A stretch of 64,000 bases of DNA, taken from positions 19,080,349 through 19,144,348 of the forward strand of contig NC_092651.1 of assembly GCF_032118995.1 (NCBI RefSeq). Reading direction: 5' to 3'. The notes beneath the pieces were generated by a model. That model was not told the origin of the DNA. It did not search any database and was given only the letters and a program-made list of their open reading frames with translations. Within the stretch, counting starts at the first letter, position 1, and the number at the start of each line of letters is the position of its first letter. Origin of the DNA: Asterias amurensis (taxonomy: Eukaryota > Echinodermata > Asteroidea > Forcipulatida > Asteriidae). Shown here piece after piece: positions 11,416 through 22,649 of this stretch. The position numbers and the translations under genes are program-made.

Positions 11416-14400
11416 ATGGCTTCAAAACCACGATGGGTTCCACTGGAGTCAAACCCCGATGTAAGTATTAGATTGGGATGGAGGATCAATGATTTTATCA
11501 GTTTTGTGAAAAAACATGAAAAGGAAAAAACAGAAGAAGTAATTATATTTTTTATTTTTACCACCTCTCACTCAGATCAGTGTGGTTGCAACCTTGGTTG
11601 TCTCAATAATTATTAGTCAATGTCTGAACACAATGATGTATGATGAATGAACTATTTATCATGATCTATAAGGACAAGGTACAGCCAGAAGGTTGCATCT
11701 AAAAATTGTTAAATAAATTTATGAATATTTTGTAATTTTTTTCTTTCTTTTATTATTTACTTTTAGTTTATATACTATTAGTATGATACTAATATAGTAA
11801 ATTATTAATTAAATACTCATCAAAGTCAAAAGTTAAAGTTTTAGTTTTAAAAATATTATAAATTAAAATCAATTTAAGTTGAAGAACCCTTGGCAATTGA
11901 ATAACTTTCCGTGTGGCGCCACCATTTTTCACTAATTTTTAGAAGAAGGGATATCTCAATGAGGTAAATTTAGATACTATTAGTATTATTTCATATCAAA
12001 TGAAAAAGTGGTGGGGGCGCCATATGGAAACTTTTCCGAACCCTTAAATTAAAACATGTTAAATATTAATTTTACCTGAGAATACTTGTGGACATGGAAT
12101 GATTGACTTGATGGGATAATCATAAACTCCCTTTATCCTTCCTAATTAACAAGGTCATACATCGACATGATGGAGTAGACCAGAGGGTTATGTCTTCCTT
12201 CTTCCTCCATGGTCTTACGAACTTTACAATGTGAACAATGGGAACAATGCCATAATTCACAAAATAAATTGTTCAACCATTTTAGTGTACCCAAAACTTT
12301 CATTTGTCACACAAGTAATCTTTCAAAGTAATACTTCAAATTAAAAAAAAATGGTTTTTTTTGCAATTCATTATCATTCAATATTTTTTTCTTGCGACTG
12401 ATCTTTTTGTTGACTTTTCTATGTCATGATGAAAATACCAGAGCTAGGGAGTCTTTATGCCAGTAAGCTTATATTCATGAACCTTTTGCTTTGTCGTGAC
12501 TTACATCTGTTGATTTTACTAACTTTAGTTATTTTGTTCTTATTCTTGTATTTACACAGGTCATGACCAAGGTGAGCTGAAGATCATATAATCTCCTCTT
12601 ATTATGCAAAAAGAAGAAGAGTATGTTTTATGATGTATTTCTGGCATCAAGGTGTTCTAAGAAAACAGTACTGTATCAAAGAGCAAGAACAAAAACATGC
12701 CTAGAACTTCAAGAAGCAGTGTTTAAGGATGAAGGTTGGGGTGGGGGAGGGGGTCCAGGGACCACGCCCCCTTTTTTAGAGCACTGCAAATATCTGATTG
12801 TCTTAAGGGGGGGGGGGCATGCACCAGAAAACTGTGGGAAATCCTCAAAAATCCTCAAATCTATGGTAAATTTGCACCGTGTTTGGACTTGGAGTTTCAA
12901 GAGTGTTATGAATGCATTCGAATGGTCCTGTGATGAACATTCACTATTTGGCCCTACATTACAATCCCAAATTTCATGAACAGGATTTGGGAGGGGTTAG
13001 TGTGAAGCGTAGCGAGACCAACCATTTTTGTCTCACTGAGGTCAAGGCCTAGAGTTACATGGAGGCCCTGAAAGCCATGGTATTTTTTGCCCATTGTCTT
13101 AGCCTTGGTGCCCCTTATCAAGTTTTTCATAGACCTTTAAGATTTTCCAATGGAAGTGCCCTGTGCAAAACGAAAAAATGGCCTTGACCTCTTCAAGATG
13201 AAATTCCAGGCTTAAAGAAAAAACACCTTGCAAATGACGTCACAACCTCAAACAGTGCCAATTATGGTCATTGATTGATTGACCCTTGTGCTTTTGATCT
13301 GTCCACAGTACATTCACAACATTGGCGTTCCTAAGAAGTGGCATTTTGTTGACGTTCTTGGCCTTGATGATGATCTACTGGGAATGGTTCCACAACCTGT
13401 GGTTGCACTCATTGTGCTGTTTCCAAAGGGAGATAAGGTGAGATTCTCTCAATAACATTCAGCTTGGAGCAGTGGGTACTTAAAAGACAAAGACACACAC
13501 TGGGGTATAAGTACTTTTTGCTCTGACTGGTCCTTTTCTGAGGTCCTTATTCTTTCCATAAGTCCTTTGACTGGGTCTTATAAGTCCTTTCTGCTCTGAG
13601 CCGACTGGGTCTTTATATGTCTTAAAAATTCCTTTCTGCTCAGAGCCGGCTTGCTCTATGGTCTTATAAGCCCCTTCTGCTCAGAGCTGATGAAGTATTT
13701 TATGGTTTTGTTTGAAACAACAAATTTTAGGCGTTTCACCCCTAAATTGGGCAAAGCAACGTTAACCAAGACATCCATTCTTACCAGGTTCTTAAAAAAC
13801 ACAAGTGGGACAAGACTGCTTAACCCAAAATATTGAATTAAATCTCTACTTGACCATATTAAAAAAATTAACCTAAAACATTGAATGTAATAAATAAATA
13901 GCTACCTCTTTAACTTTGCCAATTTTTACCAATTCAGATCAAAAGTGCGGAAGCTGAACTCTGTGCCAAGATAGAAAAGGAGAGCCAGAAAGTGAGCGAG
14001 GATGTTTACTTCATGAAGCAGACCATTGGGAATGCATGTGGTACGATCGGAGTTCTACACGCTGTGCTGAACAACCAGGACGGGGGCGACTTCAAACTTG
14101 GTAACAAACTGGGTTATAATAGTTCTTATGTAGGGCACTTTACAATAGAGTGTTGCCATGGTCATTGATTGATTAAATAACATTTGTTTATCTTTCTCAG
14201 CTCCCTGGTTGGGGGGGGGGGGATATCCCTTGCACACTTGGATCATGTTACCCCTGATCTACCCCGGCAAATGGTCATACCCAGGGGAATATCCACTCCT
14301 GCTCTTGGAGTAGGGGTGAGTGGTAAAACCCTGTGGTATTCTTGAAACTTGCAATCGAAACTCCATGGAGCCTAGGCGAGGACAGTGTGAAAGTGCGTCG

Positions 14401-16416
14401 GGGTAACTGTGGGGTAAAATAACTCCCAGGGCATCCCCGGTCCCAGGGCTGTATTCAAAGAGGATGTAAGAGATACAGTGTGAAAAGGGCTTAAGATAGA
14501 ATGCAGTTGTCGTCACATTGTTGTTTTTGTTCATGTGTTACAGAGGGAATTCTTGCAGAGTTCTCTGAAAAGACCAAGGGTCTGGATGCAGCCGAGAGGG
14601 GTGCTTCTCTAGAGAGTGATGTGGGGATCTGTGAGGCTCATAGCTCCAGCGCTCAAGAAGGACAGACCGCGGTAGGAGAACTATAGACATAATCACTGGT
14701 TAAACAAAGTCACAGAGGCAATGGGGCACTCATGCCCCTGCTTATTGCCTGTGTGCCCCTCGAAATATTCAAAACCTACACTTTCCTTATTGTGATGTTA
14801 AGGACAACTTTCCTTTGCCCTTCAACAATTCAAACTTACTTCCCATTCAATCAAATTTGTTCACCTTGTGATCAATGACCTTTGCTAAGAACAAAGTATC
14901 AACTGGCATGTTAAGCAAACCCTGTCTGCCAAAGAAAACTGGAATCAAACCAATATTCAAACCAACTTTTTTGCAACCCATGCTCCAAAACTCTCCAAAA
15001 GTGACTTAACCAGTTACACAATTCAACCTAAACTTATTTCCCATTCAATCAAAATTGTTGAACATTTTCCAGGCACCATCTGCTGAAGAGTCTGTCAAGC
15101 CACATTTCATTGCCCTGGTCCACACTGACGGCGCCCTCTATGAGCTTGACGGCTGCAAGCCATTCCCCATCAATCACGGTGTTACAAGCGCAGAAAACTT
15201 TCTCAAGGTGAGGTGTCATTAATTTTTCTCATTATTAATTTAATTAACAGGCACCTGCTGCCGAGGATAAGGTGACTGCACATTTCATAACTTTGGTCAA
15301 TGTTGATGGCTCTCTGTATGAGCTGGACGGGCGAGAACCTCGCCCAGTTTATCATGGTCTGACCAGCAAGGACAGTTTCTTAAAGGTGAGGCCATGAACA
15401 TTCATAAGGCAACTTTATCAAGAATGCAGCGCATCAGAGTGCAGGGCTTGATCCTTCATGGAGGCGATGGAGGCAATTGCCTCCCGTTGCCCCTGTTCAT
15501 TGCCCGGGTGTCCCTTGCAATGTTCCAATTGAAATTTATGAAAACAAGAAAAAAGACGTCAGGCCTGAGATTGAGTACTGTTCAGCAGAGTGTGGATTTG
15601 AGTCTCGGTCATGACACTTATGTCCTTAATTAAGACACTTAAAGGAACACGTTGCCTTGGATCGGACGAGTTGGTCAAAACAAAAGCGTTTGTAACCGTT
15701 TTTTATAAAATGCATATGGTTGGAAGGATGTTATAAAAGTAGAATACAATGATCCACACAAGTTTGCCTCGAAATTGCGTGGTTTTCCTTCTACTGTGCG
15801 AACTAACATGGTCGGCCATTTATGGGAGTCAAAATTTTGACCCCCATAAATGGCCGACCGTGTTAGTCGACGAGGTAAAAGGAAAACCACGCAATTTCGA
15901 GGCATGTTTGTGTGGATCATTGTATTCTACTTTTACAACATCTTTCTACCCATATGCATTTTATAAAAAACGGTTACAAACGCTTTTCAAAGACCAACTC
16001 GACCGATCCAAGGCAACGTGTTCCTTTAACCATGTGTCCTTTGTATCGGACGTAAAGCTGCTGGGCCTGTGTGTTGTGTAATGCATGTTAAAGAACCTAA
16101 TGCACTTATTGAAAAGAGAAGGCGTTCACTCTGGTTCCTGGTTTGAGAACAACACCTTGTAAACTATTACATGTTGCTATGTAGAAACACCTTAAGCAGC
16201 ACTGAGTGAGGGATATGAGTGGTATATAAGAGCCACTAGTATTATTGTTATTGTTATCAATATTATTATTATTATTATTATAATTATTTAACGTCAATAT
16301 AAATATTTGTTCCTTGTCAGGATTCTGCCGCTGTGTGCAAGAAAATCATGGCCATTGATCCCACGGAGATGAACTTCAACATCATGGCCCTGACTGGTGG
16401 ACAACCCCTGTTCTGA
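11416..16416 (+). CDS. UCHL3: Ubiquitin carboxyl-terminal hydrolase L3-like
   Basis: A cysteine protease that removes small adducts from the C terminus of ubiquitin (and NEDD8 in UCHL3). Coding exons: 11416-11460, 12560-12571, 13309-13437, 13938-14100, 14544-14671, then either 15073-15207 or 15251-15385, then 16321-16416. Each join has AG/GT borders and keeps phase; the product is 235 residues, against 230 for human UCHL3. Landmarks: start [15 protein letters not shown], then [32 protein letters not shown] carries the oxyanion Gln90 and nucleophile Cys96. PHFIAL and YELDG carry His170 and Asp185. All four sit exactly one residue beyond UCHL3 numbering (Gln89, Cys95, His169, Asp184). The end is [14 protein letters not shown]1 is less likely because of the QTIGNACG and INHG context. 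Candidate poly(A) signals lie at 17876, 18993 and 19186; none can be chosen. Confidence 0.93.
11886..12047. mobile_element. Palindromic MITE (family G) in UCHL3 intron 1
   Basis: Inverted arms contain AACTTTCCGTGTGGCGCCAC and GGGGGCGCCATATGGAAACT, with AACCCTT mirrored at the outside. A solo end of the same family is at 9380-9415. No coding capacity. Confidence 0.65.
12560..12571 (+). CDS. UCHL3: 12-nt microexon of UCHL3 (Val-Met-Thr-Lys)
   Basis: The sequence TTTACACAG|GTCATGACCAAG|GTGAGC gives a four-codon exon with good acceptor and donor. Without it exon 1 (ending NPD) would join exon 3 ([11 protein letters not shown]). With it the protein reads [18 protein letters not shown], which aligns without gaps to NPEVTNQFLKQLGLHPNW of human UCHL3. 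Both neighbouring joins are phase 0. Confidence 0.85.
13060..13225 (+). repeat. Dispersed GGTGCCCCTT/ATTCCAGG repeat
   Basis: The blocks GGTGCCCCTTATCAAG, CCAATGGAAGTGCCCT, ATGGCCTTGACCTCTTC and AAATTCCAGGC recur near 36570-36710 in the same order, and partly near 5835 and 35150. No terminal inverted repeat was traced. Class unassigned. Confidence 0.45.
14200..14247 (+). repeat. Poly-G run in UCHL3 intron 4
   Basis: An uninterrupted run of about 13 G at 14210-14222 follows TCCCTGGTT. Similar G or C runs occur at about 12812, 29863, 40147 and 57728. These are prone to sequencing length error. Confidence 0.6.
14248..14490 (+). repeat. Dispersed repeat, partner of 4040-4262
   Basis: It shares ordered blocks with 4040-4262 (GGCAAATGG-CATACCC, TTGGAGTA, GGTAAAACCCTG, GACAGTGTGAAAGTGCG, GGGCTGTATTCA, ATACAGTGTGAAA). 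It sits in UCHL3 intron 4, ending about 50 bp before exon 5. Confidence 0.5.
15073..15207 (+). CDS. UCHL3: UCHL3 alternative exon 6a (catalytic His/Asp)
   Basis: A 135-nt, phase 0-0 exon with TTTTCCAG acceptor and AAG|GTGAGG donor. It encodes 45 residues: [15 protein letters not shown], then [14 protein letters not shown], then [16 protein letters not shown]. This version keeps the family word PFPINHG and is the closer match to vertebrate UCHL3. A Cys follows the catalytic Asp-Gly where UCHL3 has Arg. Confidence 0.9.
15251..15385 (+). CDS. UCHL3: UCHL3 alternative exon 6b (duplicated catalytic exon)
   Basis: Also 135 nt, phase 0-0, with AATTAACAG acceptor and AAG|GTGAGG donor, starting only 43 nt after exon 6a ends. 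It encodes [45 protein letters not shown]. By my count it is identical to 6a at 27 of 45 residues and keeps the catalytic His and Asp. It has an open frame and good splice sites, so it is probably a mutually exclusive alternative to 6a rather than a decayed copy. Joining both would stay in frame but would duplicate half the active site. Confidence 0.85.
15570..16298 (+). mobile_element. tRNA-derived SINE, split by a family A MITE
   Basis: Left part (15570-15642) has the box B word GATTTGAGTCTCGGTCATGA followed by ATGTCCTTAATTAAGACACTT. The right part (16026-16298) resumes with AACCATGTGTCC, GGACGTAAAGCTGCTGGG and GTGTTGTGTAATGCATGT. It ends in a TATATAAGAGCCACTAGTA tail and an ATT-rich tract. 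The 5' head is missing. Other copies of the family are in TRIP13 introns. Confidence 0.7.
15639..16029. mobile_element. Family A foldback MITE inside the SINE
   Basis: A near-perfect palindrome of about 390 bp bounded by TTAA on each side. The SINE continues on both sides (GACACTTAA before, TTAACCATG after), so the insertion duplicated TTAA exactly. It lies in UCHL3 intron 6, downstream of both alternative exons. Short open frames inside it ([14 protein letters not shown]) are by-products of the inverted repeat. Confidence 0.9.
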
Positions 16417-17211
16417 AGCACCGAGTTGCTTTGAAAATATCAACGTTTAATTCGTGATCTTAGCAGCAAAATAAGATCAGCAGCATCCCAGACCAAAAAA
16501 AACACACAGCAAGTTTGGTATCACAAAATAGGTTGCGTAAGTGGCATTGGAGTTAATGTAGGCAGTTTCTTTAAACATGGGCGTGGTCTCCTTGAAGTAT
16601 TCCACTAGAAACAGTTGGTTGAACTTTTAATGAACTTCATGGAGGACCCGTGTATACAAACATACCACATACAAACATAACCCCAATTATTATTTCAGTT
16701 AAATTTCTTGGAGAAAGTCAAATTGTCTTAGAAACTTAACTTCTAATGTTTTTTGAAATCAAATTGTTTCAGAAAAAAGTCTCAGAAAGGAACTTTAGCA
16801 TTTTGATTTGTAATGTTACAACTGTTGCCTTCACTTTGGCTTTCCAACCGTACATTCTAAACCTTGTAATCCTACAAACAGCACTGTTTAGTAAGAAAGT
16901 GTACGTAAGTGTGTAAACCCCTAAGCTTAAGCAAGATGTATATTGTGAATGCTTTAAAGTACATATATATCATTATATCATATGTGAACTAAATTAGTCC
17001 TAATTGGCTGTTGGTGAGGTAAAGTACCCAAATAGTGGTTACCGATGTGGGATAGTTGACAGGGGGTCCTGTCACAGCACACTTGGTTAAAACATGGGTT
17101 TCAATTTGTCCATAGGGACAAGGAACATAGTTTCATGTTGGCTGCAAAGCTTTCAGTTCAGTCGCACCCATGCCTTCCTTGTGTGGATGGTGTCAGGTGG
17201 GTGTGCTGACC

Positions 17212-17404
17212 AGGGCCCAATTTAATAGCTGCTTTAAGCAAAACAAAAGTTGCCAAGCACACCAAAAGCATGCTTACCAGATTAAGGTTACCAGTCAAAA
17301 TAACATGTAACATGTACTATCTGTAGATGGTATCATGCTTATTTTTGCTTAGCAAAAAATTGTTAAACAACATTTCTGCTTAAGCAGCTCTATGAAATTG
17401 AGCT
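17212..17404. mobile_element. Family E palindromic element, diverged copy
   Basis: Starts AGGGCCCAATTTAATAGCTG and ends GCAGCTCTATGAAATTGAGC, the same terminal words as the cleaner copy at 28298-28540, with TTAGCAAAAA/AAGCAAAAC mirrored inside. Confidence 0.65.
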
Positions 17405-18814
17405 CAAGCGTCAATGTATGGCTGTAGTTATAGACCCACAGTGGGACTCTGCAATTTGTGGCAATGTGGAATAGTATTTACTCGTTGTCAAAAGTCTTTG
17501 TGCCAAAAGGGTTTGTAATTATTCATGCAGATAGACGTTGTGGACAATATCTTTGTATAAAGTTGTATAATTATACAGTATTACAGCTTTGCATTCTAAG
17601 AATGATTGAAAATTGTTTGCATAAAGATTATTGTATGGATTATACCACAGGACATTTCCTTTGGTAATATTCTTTTTTTATATAAGTAAGGAGTTGACCA
17701 GATATGATGTCAAAGTTGAAACATTCCTGTTATTTCTGCCAGTATCCCTCTTCACCTTAGCAATATCGTTTAAACACTGCATGGTATTAACCATATCATG
17801 GCGCTGCTTACCACACACTTAAACGCTTATTGCATCTGTGTAGGCCTAGTGCTAAATTTTAAACCGTAAGCACCAAATAAAAGCGGGCCCCGAGCCACTG
17901 CTAATTATCATCCACTTAGAATAAACTTCAACCACTCAAAGGCATTTTCATTTGATGATAAATTAAAGCTGCATTCTAACTAATTTGCAGCTGGCAAAGT
18001 TATTCAGGTTTTCATCCAAGTCTTAGAGATTCGACTTGAAGTTGTGTTTGCAGTAGACTGTGCAAACCCTCCATTTATGAGAAAACAAGTCAAACGAAGA
18101 CTAAAACTACAAATGGATTGAACCAACTTGGTCAGGGAAGTTCAAATAAACGTGAGACTTGCACAGTCTATGGTAACTGGCATCGAGTTATATATTCATG
18201 TTTTACTTGATTGTGCTATAAGGGATAGTCCCACCCAATTTACAGAAACGTTTTGTCAGCAAGCCGATGATGCCTTGATAAATCTGTGTGCTGAACAAGT
18301 TTAAAAACTGAAAGAAATTTATTGCTTGATGCTCTATTTCAATATTATTGTTATGTTATTTGTTAAAGTTTTAAACTGTTTTGATATTGTTAAAATTTAT
18401 TATACTGCAAGGTTCTGAATCTGAAATTCTCTCATGGCTTTGATTTCCACAGGATATTTCAATCTCAACATTGTAGGTGTAAAATTAAAATGCAAAAAGA
18501 AAACAAAGTCTGAATTTAAGAATCACTGGACATACTTGGGGTTGTCCAAATTGTTACAACATTTTAAGAGATGTAAAAATACAAATATAGAGAAAAACTT
18601 GTTGTTATTACTGGTTTTGCATCACTGGTTCACACATGCTCTCTTGCGGGAAAAAAAAAATACTGCAAATATAATAACATTTAAGAGATTTTTTCCGCAC
18701 AGATTAGCAAAGAATTCTTTTACAAATGTTTCAGAAATATGAACAGTCTTTCAATACAAGGGTGCTTTTATAGTTTTAATCCCCTCCCTAGATTTTGATC
18801 AAGTACCGAAAGCA

Positions 18815-18945
18815 TTTTTGTCAGTGGACACAATTTTGGTTATAATAACTTTTCAGTGGACACAATATTGATTAAGGATAACTTTGTTCAGTAAACACAA
18901 TATTGATTTTTTTTTCAGTAGACACAATGATGGTTAATTGTAAAT
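18815..18945 (+). repeat. Four degenerate tandem units of about 40 bp
   Basis: The word CAGTGGACACAATATTGATT recurs with changes four times, about every 36-44 bp (TCAGTGGACACAATTTTGG, TCAGTGGACACAATATTG, TCAGTAAACACAATATTG, TCAGTAGACACAATGATGG). Confidence 0.7.
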
Positions 18946-19931
18946 TGTTTGACTTTTGATTTAAGAAAATAATGTTGCTTTCTGATGAAGCAAATAAAAG
19001 GGGAGGGAGGCATGTCACATGGAAAGAACTATCCAAGGTTTGGAGTCCAGTGGTGATATTGTGAAATTTGTAGGAGATGAGATGAAAAAATCCCTACTTA
19101 AAAAATAAGTTTTCTTTAAGAAGTTATTTTTATGTTTTTAGTTACATAAAATGTTATACAAGCCAAGCTTACAAAAATGCTGAGAAATAAATGTGAATTG
19201 TGAAGCATAATATTGAGTTTGTTTTCTAGTTCTTGCCACACCACGCAATTAAAGTTTTAGACCAAGTCACTTGAATGGAAAGTAATTTGCATAATTGGGG
19301 GAGGGGTGACTTTTGGTTTGGGCCCTTTTACACTGGTAAACTTTCAGGCAACTTTGAGGCAAATAACTGTGCACAGGGAAAACTTAGATTCAAGATACAA
19401 TTCAAGATACAATCTTGTAACTGTAGCTATCCCCAAGAAAATATTGAGAAAACTTAAAAGGTCAACAAATATTCTTATTGGAGATTTTATGGAGCTGGCT
19501 GCCTATGATTTGCCTCGTTTACAACGCCTTACAGTTACACATAGTTGTTCCCAAACTAGCCCCACCTTATCGAGCTGTTTTAAGACCAATTAGAGCAATA
19601 ACAACCCAACATTTACGGGTGCTTGGCTATCGCAAAATGTGCTGTACATTTTTGGCTCTGAGAAATTTTGCAATTGGGAAGCAATCGATTATCAGTCGGT
19701 TCTGGCTGTATCTTTATTTATCTAAGCACTTTCCTGCTGTCAAATGTATTTAATGAATAAAATAGTCCTTGCGCTCTGACATTATTTAACGCCGCACACA
19801 CATCCAGATGTTACACCTGTGCCTATTAGCATAAGTCAATAAATATCGACTTGTTAAATTCAGTGTGCGCGGAATGAACGCATAACGACTCGTGTGAGTC
19901 TAAAAACCGTAGCTTGGAGAACGTAAACAAC

Positions 19932-22240
19932 ATGGCGGCCAATGTACTTGCCGATGCGCTGAACGATGGGCTGCGATCCCGGGTGACTGTTTCCTCGGAT
20001 AGAACCCCACTATTGGATGAAGAAGAGCAGACAGCTTTCACTGATGATGAGGATCGTGGAGAGGATCCTAGTTTGCCATTCGGGGGCAAGGTGTACTTGG
20101 CAAGAAGGAAGAAACCCGACACTTGGTTGACATTTTTCTTGGAGGTACGAATTAAAAAATATGGATGATGGTCGTTTGCTCTTCCTTGCCTGCGAAGATG
20201 GCGATCGATAATTTTCATATGCCGATATTTTGTAAATCGATTGCAAATTGCTGTATTGTGGTTCTTTTTTTTTTACAGCAACAATTTGTAGGGCCTACTG
20301 TTGTTATTTAACAAAAGGCACATATGTTCATACTTTATTCCGATTTTTTATTCTGTTTACCCTCAGAAAAATCAGCAAAATTGTTATTAAATGTTATGTT
20401 ATAAAAAAATTGTAATAAAAATGTAATAATAAGTTGTAATTATAGGCCTAAAACATTTTAAAAATCAAATTCTCATAGCAAAGTCTATAAAACCTAATTT
20501 CAGCCCTTGTGTTCAATATAATTTGCGTGCGTGTGTGCTCTTCTAAAATCTAAGGAAAGGAGATGGGGAAGAAACATTAATTTATTAAATATGTTAATTG
20601 TCTTGATTGTGCCAGTCTACTAAAATCTAAATAATTAATTTGGTTGCCGTCCGTATCTCTCTGCATATTTCATGAACTATCCAACCTTAAATTTCTGACA
20701 ATTTTCAAAATTTTCCCCCTAATCCAGATCCTCGCGGTATGCTTGGTTTTCTGCTTTATCTACTATGCGTATTACCACTTTGACAATCTACATTTCCATG
20801 TGACGCATTTCTACGCTCATCTGGGCCAACCGCATGCCATGCACATGACTGGACAGCGTTATCTCTTTGGACGAGGAGTGGATCGTAACATGGACCAAGC
20901 TATGCGATGGTTCAAGTAAGATTCTTAAAAAAATTACCAAAATTTGTGTCCAAAAAAACCAAACTGTTCTTTTAAAACTTATGATTCTGTTTGGACCTAG
21001 CTTTTAACTCTATCGTGGTATTTCTTTTTTTTTAATAGAGATGATTTTCTGTTATAAGCCGATTTATGTAAACTCAATGTATACAAATTCAAATAATTGT
21101 TTTCTTTCTAAGATTTAGAAATTGAGAAATAAGAACAATTAAACTTGTTAGTGTGATTAAACTTAATTCTGATCAGTAAAAAAAAAGAAAGCCTTCTTCC
21201 ACTTTACAAAATCTGAATAAAAACAAGTCTTATTTTATTGATAACGGTAAAATTCATTAACATTTTAAATGAAATCTGTTATACTTGCTCTAGAAATTTC
21301 ATTTTGTTTTGCTTATTTGAAAACAAGAACAGGAGAGAAAGCATAGAGGAAGAAAACAGAAATAATGTTAATGTTTATATTTTTAAAAATACACATTTTT
21401 TTATTTACAGGTATGCTTCTGATAAAGGACATGCTCACGCTGCTCATAACCTTGCTGTTGGTCATCTACAAGGCTACAAGACGGACCTCAAAGACAGAGA
21501 GTAAGCATAAAAAAAGAATGCAGCTTTAATTTTGAATTGATGTACTTGATTGCATGCTTGGTGTTGGTAGATTCATGCTTTTCCACTCATGCTCTAAGTC
21601 TAATTTTGAAAGCTTTGGGATGACTTTAGTAGCAGTCTGTACACACCCTTTAAAGGTGCACTATTGAACTTGACCAATTTCATGGGGCTGCTTACCAAAG
21701 AATTATGGGCTTATGGTGCCCTGTTAGGCACCAGGGGCACCAAAGGCAATGGCCAGAGGGCACTCATGGGCAGAGACACCAAGGCAATGACCAGGTGGCC
21801 AGGGTCAGGTTCATGGGCACTGAGGCAATGGCCAGCGGTGCACCAAGGCAAGGTATTGGCTAGAGGGCACCAAGGTAATGGCCAGAGGGGTTCCAATGTA
21901 AATAGTTAGGGGCATCAAGCACCAAACCAATGGCCAGGGGCAATGACAAGGGGCACTAAAGCATAACAATTACCAAAGGCACCAAGGCTGCCAAGGCAAG
22001 GGCAAGGGGCATGGAGGCAGTGACCTCTGTTGCTTGTATAAATAATCGCAGTTTGGCACGTAGTCACTGACAATGTAAGGTGAAGGCACCTTTAAGCTTC
22101 AGTGTGGCTAATTAGTGTGTACACATTTTGTTATTACTTTTTCCAGTGAGGCGCGTGACTTATTGAGGTATGCTGCGGATCAAGGTGTTGAAGAGGCAAT
22201 TAATGCTGTGTACAAGCTGTGCCCTAATGGAGAATGCTGA
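19932..22240 (+). CDS. Single-pass membrane protein with Sel1-like repeats
   Basis: Four exons: 19932-20144, 20728-20915, 21411-21500 and 22147-22240, all with AG/GT borders and consistent phase, giving 194 residues. The start MAANVLADALNDGL is in good Kozak context (AACATGGCG). Residues 1-71 are a cytosolic-looking acidic segment with TPLLDEEE, which resembles an acidic dileucine sorting signal (inference). ILAVCLVFCFIYYAYY (about 72-87) is a transmembrane helix. After it come two Sel1-like repeats: AMHMTGQRYLFGRGVDRNMD with AMRWFKYASDKGHAHA, then AAHNLAVGHLQGYKTD with ARDLLRYAADQGVEEA. The protein ends YKLCPNGEC. The topology suggests a type II protein with luminal or extracellular repeats. 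Sel1 repeats are protein-binding scaffolds. I do not recognise a named orthologue. A poly(A) signal candidate is AATAAA at 23436. Confidence 0.88.
21690..22030 (+). repeat. Degenerate GGCAATGGCCAG minisatellite in intron 3
   Basis: GGCACCAAGGCAATGGCCAGA-like words recur about every 20-30 bp over 340 bp. Related words (GAGGCAATGG, TGCCCCTG, GCCTGTGTGCCCC) occur as a short inverted unit at 14715-14762 and 15455-15515 in UCHL3 introns, so the array may have grown from a dispersed repeat. Confidence 0.6.
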
Positions 22241-22649
22241 GAAGAGACTCACACCGTCTACTCCGAGTTATCATCGTCTGAGGATTTCAACAAATTAAAG
22301 TGGTAACTTGTGACTACATACATTGTACCAAACATTATTCAAATAACTTTCAAAAAGGCTTTGCCATTTTAATTTAGTCATTTTTGTTAGTCTTGAAAAA
22401 ACTCCCACTTTTTAGCAATAATAGTAAATTTGCCAATCACTATAAACTGTGCAAGTGTTGATTGACTCAAACATTTTGGGAACCTTAGATTACTATTTCT
22501 AATACTTTAAAAGAAGCAAAATCCTGCAGTTTAATGGGGACATGTTGGGATACACACAAGACTTGCACAGTGTACTGGTATTCACTTGTTGAGAATAGTT
22601 TTCTTGTCTAGTGGGTAGCTTTTCAAGGGTGTGCACAAGATTGTAAAGA

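Larger units (their letters stand above)
16417..19931. other. UCHL3 3' region and intergenic sequence
   Basis: No further gene seen before the Sel1-like gene. AATAAA words at 17876, 18993 and 19186 are candidate UCHL3 poly(A) signals. A family E element lies at 17212-17404 and a degenerate tandem repeat at 18815-18945. The open frames near 19275-19750 show no family resemblance. Confidence 0.5.

Noticed and set aside
12623-12979. 118-residue plus-strand frame in UCHL3 intron 2
   Set aside because: It includes a G-run translated as poly-Gly, lies between the microexon and exon 3, and has no homology; intronic.
15675-16081. Open frames on both strands reading IHT(S/N)(L/M)PRNCVVFLL, also at 7698-7934, 22499-23061
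   Set aside because: They fall in family A foldback elements. The similarity between strands comes from the palindrome, and the frames have no start context, domain or splice signals. Not a protein family.
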